Origin: Elusimicrobiota bacterium
Lineage (GTDB): Bacteria > RUG730
Assembly: GCA_031259185.1 (NCBI GenBank)
Contig: JAIRLV010000136.1
Span: forward strand, 1 to 7,644
DNA length: 7,644 nucleotides
Direction: 5' to 3'
A model generated the notes under the pieces. That model saw only the letters and a program-made list of their open reading frames with translations, searched no databases and was not told the origin of the DNA. The translations under genes were made by a program, and so were the position numbers. This document shows, one piece after another, positions 4,350-7,644 of this stretch (positions are counted from its first letter, which is position 1; each line of letters opens with the position of its first letter).

Positions 4350-5318
4350 TTAAAATTGCCCCTCGCTTGTATACTCCATTAAAAAGTTTTTTATTTTTTG
4401 TTCTATATTTTCAGTATATTTAATTTCTAAAAAATTTATATTATTTTTTTTACAATATTGTTTTTTTATTTTATCGTGTTTTTTTGTGAGTAAAAAATCC
4501 TTCTCCCCACCAAATACTTCATATGAAAAATAATGCTGTTTTCCTTGAAATTCTATACAAATATTATGTTCTGGTAAATAAAAATCAAAAGGTAAAGGAT
4601 TTTTATCTCTACAACTACTAAATCTTTTTTGTGTTTCAAATTTTATATTATTTTCCAAAAAAATTTTACTTAATTTTCTTTCTCCTATACTCTCTTTACA
4701 TATAGGACATCCTTGTTTTTGAAACAAATGGGCACTAGGACTTTGTAAAAACTCTCCATGTTTTGGACAAACAATTTTTATTTTTGTTCTAATGTTTTTA
4801 TATTCAACTAAACTATAATCATATTTATAAATATGAATTTCATTTGCTTTTTCTATAAATTCTTTTTGTGTTAATTTTTTATTTCCATAACATTTTGGAC
4901 ATCCTTTACCGTGTAAATGACTTAAAGGGCTTTGTAAAAATTCTCCGTGTATAGGACAAATGATTTTTATTTTATTTTTGTTTCCTGTATATTTTACTAA
5001 GCTATAATCATATTTATCATTATGAATTTTATTAGATTCTTTTATAAATTGTTCTGCACTTTTTAATAATTTTTTTGATACTACTTTTTTTATTTCTGGC
5101 AAAGAAGATATATTTTTTACTCCATATTTTTTTAAAAAACTTATTTCCCTCAATTTATTTTTTAATTCTTTTGGTCTTATAATATTATTTCTTTTTAAGA
5201 ATTTATTTAATGTTACTACAGAAATATTATATTTTTTTGCTATATCTTTTTGACTGATTAAAATTTTTTCATATAAGCACTTTATATCATCAAAATCTAA
5301 CTCTATCTTTTTTCTCAT
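4350..5318 (-). CDS. Free-standing homing endonuclease, EDxHD (Vsr-like) type with two zinc-ribbon repeats (322 aa)
   Basis: The N-terminus carries a helix-turn-helix-like segment (about 21-47, SQKDIAKKYNISVVTLNKF) and a KKYGVKNISSLPEIKK segment (63-78) typical of DNA-binding linkers in phage endonucleases. Two tandem DUF723-like repeats follow (87-143 and 150-207). Each has FIxxxNxIHxxKYDYSLVxY and a likely zinc site: C121, H124, C140, C143, and C184, H187, C204, C207. The C-terminal nuclease fits the PD-(D/E)xK-derived EDxHD pattern: E213 (GERKLSK), D245 (FDFYLPEHN), IEFQGKQHY (255-263), and H281-D282. Homing endonucleases of this kind cut intron- or gene-free alleles and spread themselves. 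Here it is inserted between the helicase gene and tRNA-Ser, 17 bases after the helicase stop, with no clear ribosome site. The domain organisation is clear; the target site is not determinable. Confidence 0.78.
   Translation of the reverse strand: MRKKIELDFDDIKCLYEKILISQKDIAKKYNISVVTLNKFLKRNNIIRPKELKNKLREISFLKKYGVKNISSLPEIKKVVSKKLLKSAEQFIKESNKIHNDKYDYSLVKYTGNKNKIKIICPIHGEFLQSPLSHLHGKGCPKCYGNKKLTQKEFIEKANEIHIYKYDYSLVEYKNIRTKIKIVCPKHGEFLQSPSAHLFQKQGCPICKESIGERKLSKIFLENNIKFETQKRFSSCRDKNPLPFDFYLPEHNICIEFQGKQHYFSYEVFGGEKDFLLTKKHDKIKKQYCKKNNINFLEIKYTENIEQKIKNFLMEYTSEGQF
4698..5060 (-). repeat. Tandem duplication encoding the two zinc-ribbon units
   Basis: Two units of roughly 171-174 bases (4890-5060 and 4698-4871) repeat with a 189-base period inside the homing endonuclease gene. 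Similarity is visible at DNA level: both contain CTATAATCATATTTAT and CTTTGTAAAAA on the plus strand. This points to a fairly recent or conserved duplication of the DNA-binding module. Confidence 0.7.
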
Positions 5319-5335
5319 ATATTTAACTTTAATTT

Positions 5336-6655
5336 TTAAGGCAAAGAACTCATTGTCATAGTCTCATAATCCATTTTAAATCGTAATGTTTCAGATGTAC
5401 TTCCTTCACGATTTTTTCCAAAGTTCATTCTTAACAATCCGCAATCTTTCCCAAATTTAGTTTTTTCTTGGGCTGTTTGTTGAATTAATAAAACAGTATC
5501 TGCTGTGTCTAATACACCACGACTTTCTGAAATAGATTTTGAAGAAACAGATGCCTTTGTCGCTGTTCCACTATCACCTTGAGCATCTCTATTTAACTGA
5601 CAAGCAGTTACTACGGGAGCGTTTTGCTTCGCTGATAAATTTCTTAGTTCCTCGCTAACAGATTTATAATACTTAAAAGAATTTCCAGTATCCATTCTTT
5701 CATTTGTTCTCATTATTAAAAGGTAATCAACAACAATTATGTCAGGCTCGAATCCTTTTGTACTTCTTAAATCGTTGAGAAACGCATCTAATATATTTGA
5801 TGATGCAAAATTCGCTTCATATTCTTTTACAATTATTTCTCCACCAGTATCAGAACTCATTCTTGCGATATATTCACTATCATCACCTTCGTTAAGAATT
5901 TGTATAGAGGTTTTATTAAATAAACTTCTATACATTCTGCTTAAACATCTTTTTATACTCATTTCAAGAGTAAAAAATACTACTTTTTTTCTGTCGGAAA
6001 AATTATTTACTGCTGTTTGAACCAAAGCAATTGATTTCCCAACGCTTGGAGGACTGGCAAATATTACCAATTGTTTTGGCTGCAATAAACCCATACTGCG
6101 ATCAAAACAAGGAAAACCAAGAGAGGCTTTTCCATCATCAACGCTCCTTATTAGTCTTAATCCATCTTCAATATCACGAACAGAAAAACCAAAATCTCTA
6201 TCAAGATTTATATTTACTGCATCTCTTAAACGATTTTCAATGCCGTCATATTTACCATTCTCAATATCAACTTTTGAAAGTAAAATAGCTTCTACCGCTC
6301 TAACGCGCTTAATAAAATTTATTGTTTCATCTTCAATAAATTTTATATCAGCTGAAGTTTTTATATCATAAATTAATTCAGCAGTTTTTTTTACATAAAT
6401 TTTTTGTTCTTCGTCTGAAGTTAAATCTTCTATAAAAGAAAATATCTCATCTTTAGTTGGAAGATGATTTCTTTTCTTAAAATAATAAGCAACTAAATTA
6501 AAAATTGATTGATATTTTGGATCAGAAAAATAACTTTTTTTCTTAGCATCTGGTGTTTTAAGATATTCACCACATCTAAGAAAAAAAGTTTCATCTCTAA
6601 TTATATGAGAAATAATTAGTTTTTCTAATTCTTTATTATCAAATTTAATTTCCAT
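5336..6655 (-). CDS. Replicative DnaB-like DNA helicase (439 aa)
   Basis: This is a hexameric RecA-fold helicase of the DnaB family that unwinds DNA ahead of the polymerase. The N-terminal helical domain (about 1-120) has the expected YFSDPKYQSIFNLV segment (42-55). The motor contains LGFPCFDRSMGLLQPKQLVI, Walker A ASPPSVGKS (200-208, the usual leading G replaced by A), FFTLEMS (227-233, catalytic-type E231), Walker B IIVVDYL (306-312), CQLNRDAQG (352-360), SISESRGVLDTADTVLLI (374-391) and the KNREG arginine-finger region (414-418). Length is typical for phage and bacterial DnaB. It follows the 84-aa gene by four bases, with no clear ribosome site, so coupling is likely. Together with the split polymerase it marks the replication module. 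No separate primase or helicase loader is recognisable in the window. Confidence 0.93.
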   Translation of the reverse strand: MEIKFDNKELEKLIISHIIRDETFFLRCGEYLKTPDAKKKSYFSDPKYQSIFNLVAYYFKKRNHLPTKDEIFSFIEDLTSDEEQKIYVKKTAELIYDIKTSADIKFIEDETINFIKRVRAVEAILLSKVDIENGKYDGIENRLRDAVNINLDRDFGFSVRDIEDGLRLIRSVDDGKASLGFPCFDRSMGLLQPKQLVIFASPPSVGKSIALVQTAVNNFSDRKKVVFFTLEMSIKRCLSRMYRSLFNKTSIQILNEGDDSEYIARMSSDTGGEIIVKEYEANFASSNILDAFLNDLRSTKGFEPDIIVVDYLLIMRTNERMDTGNSFKYYKSVSEELRNLSAKQNAPVVTACQLNRDAQGDSGTATKASVSSKSISESRGVLDTADTVLLIQQTAQEKTKFGKDCGLLRMNFGKNREGSTSETLRFKMDYETMTMSSLP

Positions 6656-6659
6656 TTGC

Positions 6660-6914
6660 TTATTTTTTTACTTTTATAAAATTATTATCTTCATCTACAA
6701 CTATTATAACTTCACGAGTTTCATTTTCTTCTGAATTTTCAAACCAATTAGCTCTGAAAATAATTTTTATAGTTTTTTCATTTTTATCAATATCAAAATC
6801 TTTGGTTTTCCAAGCATCAATCCATATAATATTTTCAATTACATATAATATTATATTTTCACCACGAGGTAAATTTTTTAATTTATCGTAAACATTTTTA
6901 ATATTTAATCGCAT
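6660..6914 (-). CDS. Protein of unknown function (84 aa), first gene after promoter P3
   Basis: An in-frame ATG exists at 6968, but the coding frame would then run through the -35 and -10 boxes of P3. The ATG at 6914 is therefore chosen (MRLNIKNVYDKLKNLPRG). The predicted transcription start is only about three bases before it, so the mRNA has almost no leader. The protein is small and acidic to neutral. A likely helix comes first, then several predicted beta strands (IILYVIENIIWIDAW, TIKIIFRANWF, REVIIVVDEDNNFIKVKK), suggesting a compact alpha/beta fold. I recognise no family. It is immediately upstream of the helicase gene, so a helicase-associated or early regulatory role is possible, by context only. 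Confidence 0.65.
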   Translation of the reverse strand: MRLNIKNVYDKLKNLPRGENIILYVIENIIWIDAWKTKDFDIDKNEKTIKIIFRANWFENSEENETREVIIVVDEDNNFIKVKK

Positions 6915-6923
6915 TATATACCT

Positions 6924-6962
6924 ATTATATAAAATAAAAAAATCTTTGTCAAGAGGTTGTTT
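6924..6962 (-). promoter_or_regulatory. Promoter P3 (TTGACA - 17 - TATAAT), nearly leaderless
   Basis: TTGACA at 6947-6952 and TATAAT at 6924-6929 on the minus strand are perfect consensus with 17 bases between. The core AACCTCTTGACAAA (6945-6958) matches P1 and P2, and the 18-base longer form (6945-6962) matches P2. It overlaps the TAA stop of the restriction endonuclease gene (6961-6963). The expected start point (about 6917) is three bases before the ATG at 6914. Confidence 0.85.
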
Positions 6963-7644
6963 ATACAATATTTAATTTACGGCAGACATTCATAAAATCA
7001 TTAATTATATTATTATTGGATAACTCTACAAAACAAATTCCCTTCTTTAGTAATTCATTTTTCATTAAAGGACTTAAAAAATCAATTATCAAAATATTTG
7101 TGTCTCTTGAAAAAGCCGCATCAGCAGATTCAGGATTACCCTTACCGGATAATTTCATTTCAATATTTATTTTCTTATCTTCTTTATTAAAAATAACAAA
7201 ATCTATTTCTCTTGTTGAACTTATGTTTCTTTCTTCATATTTTTTTATTCCAATTATATCACACAATTTTTTACAAAAAGCTTTTTCAACCTGTTTTCCA
7301 ATGCAAGAATAAGTTCCTCCACTGATATTTCTTTTAGCATTAGTTAAGACGACCTCGTATATTTTTGACTCATTTTCATTTAATTCTATACCATCAATAA
7401 CTATTTTTTCATCAAAAAATGGGATATTTATCAGTGAAGAATAAAATTCGCTTATTGCTTTTTTTACTGTTTCTTTATTTGCTGATCCATAAATATTAAA
7501 TATTGTTTTTTTATTTAATCCACCAAACAATATCATATCATTTGGTGAAAAATTATTATCTTTTAAAAAAGATAATTGCCAATCAGAACATTTTCTATAA
7601 GAGCTTTTTAAAAAAGAAATATATCTTTTTTTAAAAGAAAAAAA
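6961..7644 (-). CDS. Type II restriction endonuclease, CfrBI-family-like (partial, N-terminus beyond right edge)
   Basis: The frame is open from the window edge to TAA at 6961, 227 residues in view. The first Met (7536) has no ribosome site and the 36 codons before it look coding (for example KCSDWQLSFLKDNNFSPND), so the true start is outside. Counting from that Met, GGTYSCIGKQVEK (73-85) and SSTREIDFVIFN (106-117) followed by INIEMKLSGKGNPESADA (123-140) resemble the CfrBI/StyI-type nucleases. The latter gives a PD-(D/E)xK centre: D112, then E126-x-K128. Enzymes of that family cut at CCWWGG and pair with an N4-cytosine methyltransferase, which is not in this window and might lie further right. 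The M.EcoRI-like adenine methyltransferase at 2300-2953 is unlikely to be its partner. Family recognition is fairly good from the motifs; specificity is unproven. Confidence 0.72.
   Translation of the reverse strand, partial: FFSFKKRYISFLKSSYRKCSDWQLSFLKDNNFSPNDMILFGGLNKKTIFNIYGSANKETVKKAISEFYSSLINIPFFDEKIVIDGIELNENESKIYEVVLTNAKRNISGGTYSCIGKQVEKAFCKKLCDIIGIKKYEERNISSTREIDFVIFNKEDKKINIEMKLSGKGNPESADAAFSRDTNILIIDFLSPLMKNELLKKGICFVELSNNNIINDFMNVCRKLNIV

Noticed and set aside
6915-6968. Longer start (ATG 6968) for the 84-aa protein
   Set aside because: The extra 18 codons are the -35, spacer and -10 of promoter P3, and the ATG lies upstream of the -35 box.
1106-7312. Plus-strand open frames (for example at 1106, 3144, 5739, 6031 and 7016)
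   Set aside because: They lie opposite well-supported minus-strand genes, have no ribosome sites or promoters, and encode low-complexity products.
1-7644. Mycoplasma-type genetic code (TGA as Trp)
   Set aside because: TGA ends several genes at natural ATGA overlaps, and conserved Trp positions use TGG.
1-7644. CRISPR array, insertion sequence or GC-rich intrinsic terminator
   Set aside because: No spaced direct repeats, transposase or terminal inverted repeats, and no GC stem followed by a T run, were seen on either strand.

Overview
The window looks like part of the replication region of an AT-rich tailed bacteriophage (or a closely related mobile element). Every gene lies on the minus strand, so transcription runs from the right edge to the left edge. 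Genes are packed with ATGA overlaps or gaps of a few bases. The recognisable products are a DnaB-type helicase, a DNA polymerase III alpha chain in two pieces, a MazG-like NTP pyrophosphohydrolase, a DNA methyltransferase, a restriction endonuclease, a free-standing homing endonuclease and one tRNA. TGA serves as a stop (for example at 758, 3247 and 3765) and Trp is TGG, so the standard bacterial code applies. Strong AGGAGG-type ribosome sites and TTGACA/TATAAT promoters fit a low-GC Firmicute-like host, but that is inference.

Layout in order of transcription. (1) A CfrBI-family-like restriction endonuclease enters from the right edge, with its N-terminus missing. (2) Promoter P3 drives an 84-aa unknown protein, the DnaB-like helicase and an EDxHD-type homing endonuclease with two zinc-ribbon repeats. 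These are followed by a possible 31-aa membrane peptide and tRNA-Ser(UGA). (3) Promoter P2 drives two unknown proteins, a small membrane/coiled-coil protein, an M.EcoRI-like adenine methyltransferase and the N-terminal half of DNA polymerase III alpha (PHP domain plus the first part of the palm). (4) Promoter P1 drives the MazG-like protein, a 51-aa basic protein and the C-terminal half of the polymerase, which runs off the left edge.

The standout feature is the polymerase. The 415-aa N-half stops within the catalytic palm motif (ERF...SDSIIDYY, then stop). The first 598 bases, read on the minus strand, encode an open frame that resumes the same protein exactly there: IDVDIDY (both catalytic aspartates), then EYLENRYGKE and finally HAGGV at the window edge. 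Between the halves lie a promoter and two small genes. The C-half has its own strong ribosome site and an extra N-terminal stretch of about 85 residues. This is a genuinely two-gene replicative polymerase split through the active site, not the split-intein arrangement known from cyanobacterial DnaE.

The second notable pattern is a promoter type used three times, with an invariant 14-base core (AACCTCTTGACAAA) containing the -35 box and a perfect TATAAT 16-17 bases downstream. Two copies abut or overlap the stop codon of the preceding gene. P1 and P3 place the expected transcription start at or within about 3 bases of the ATG, which predicts leaderless or nearly leaderless mRNAs.
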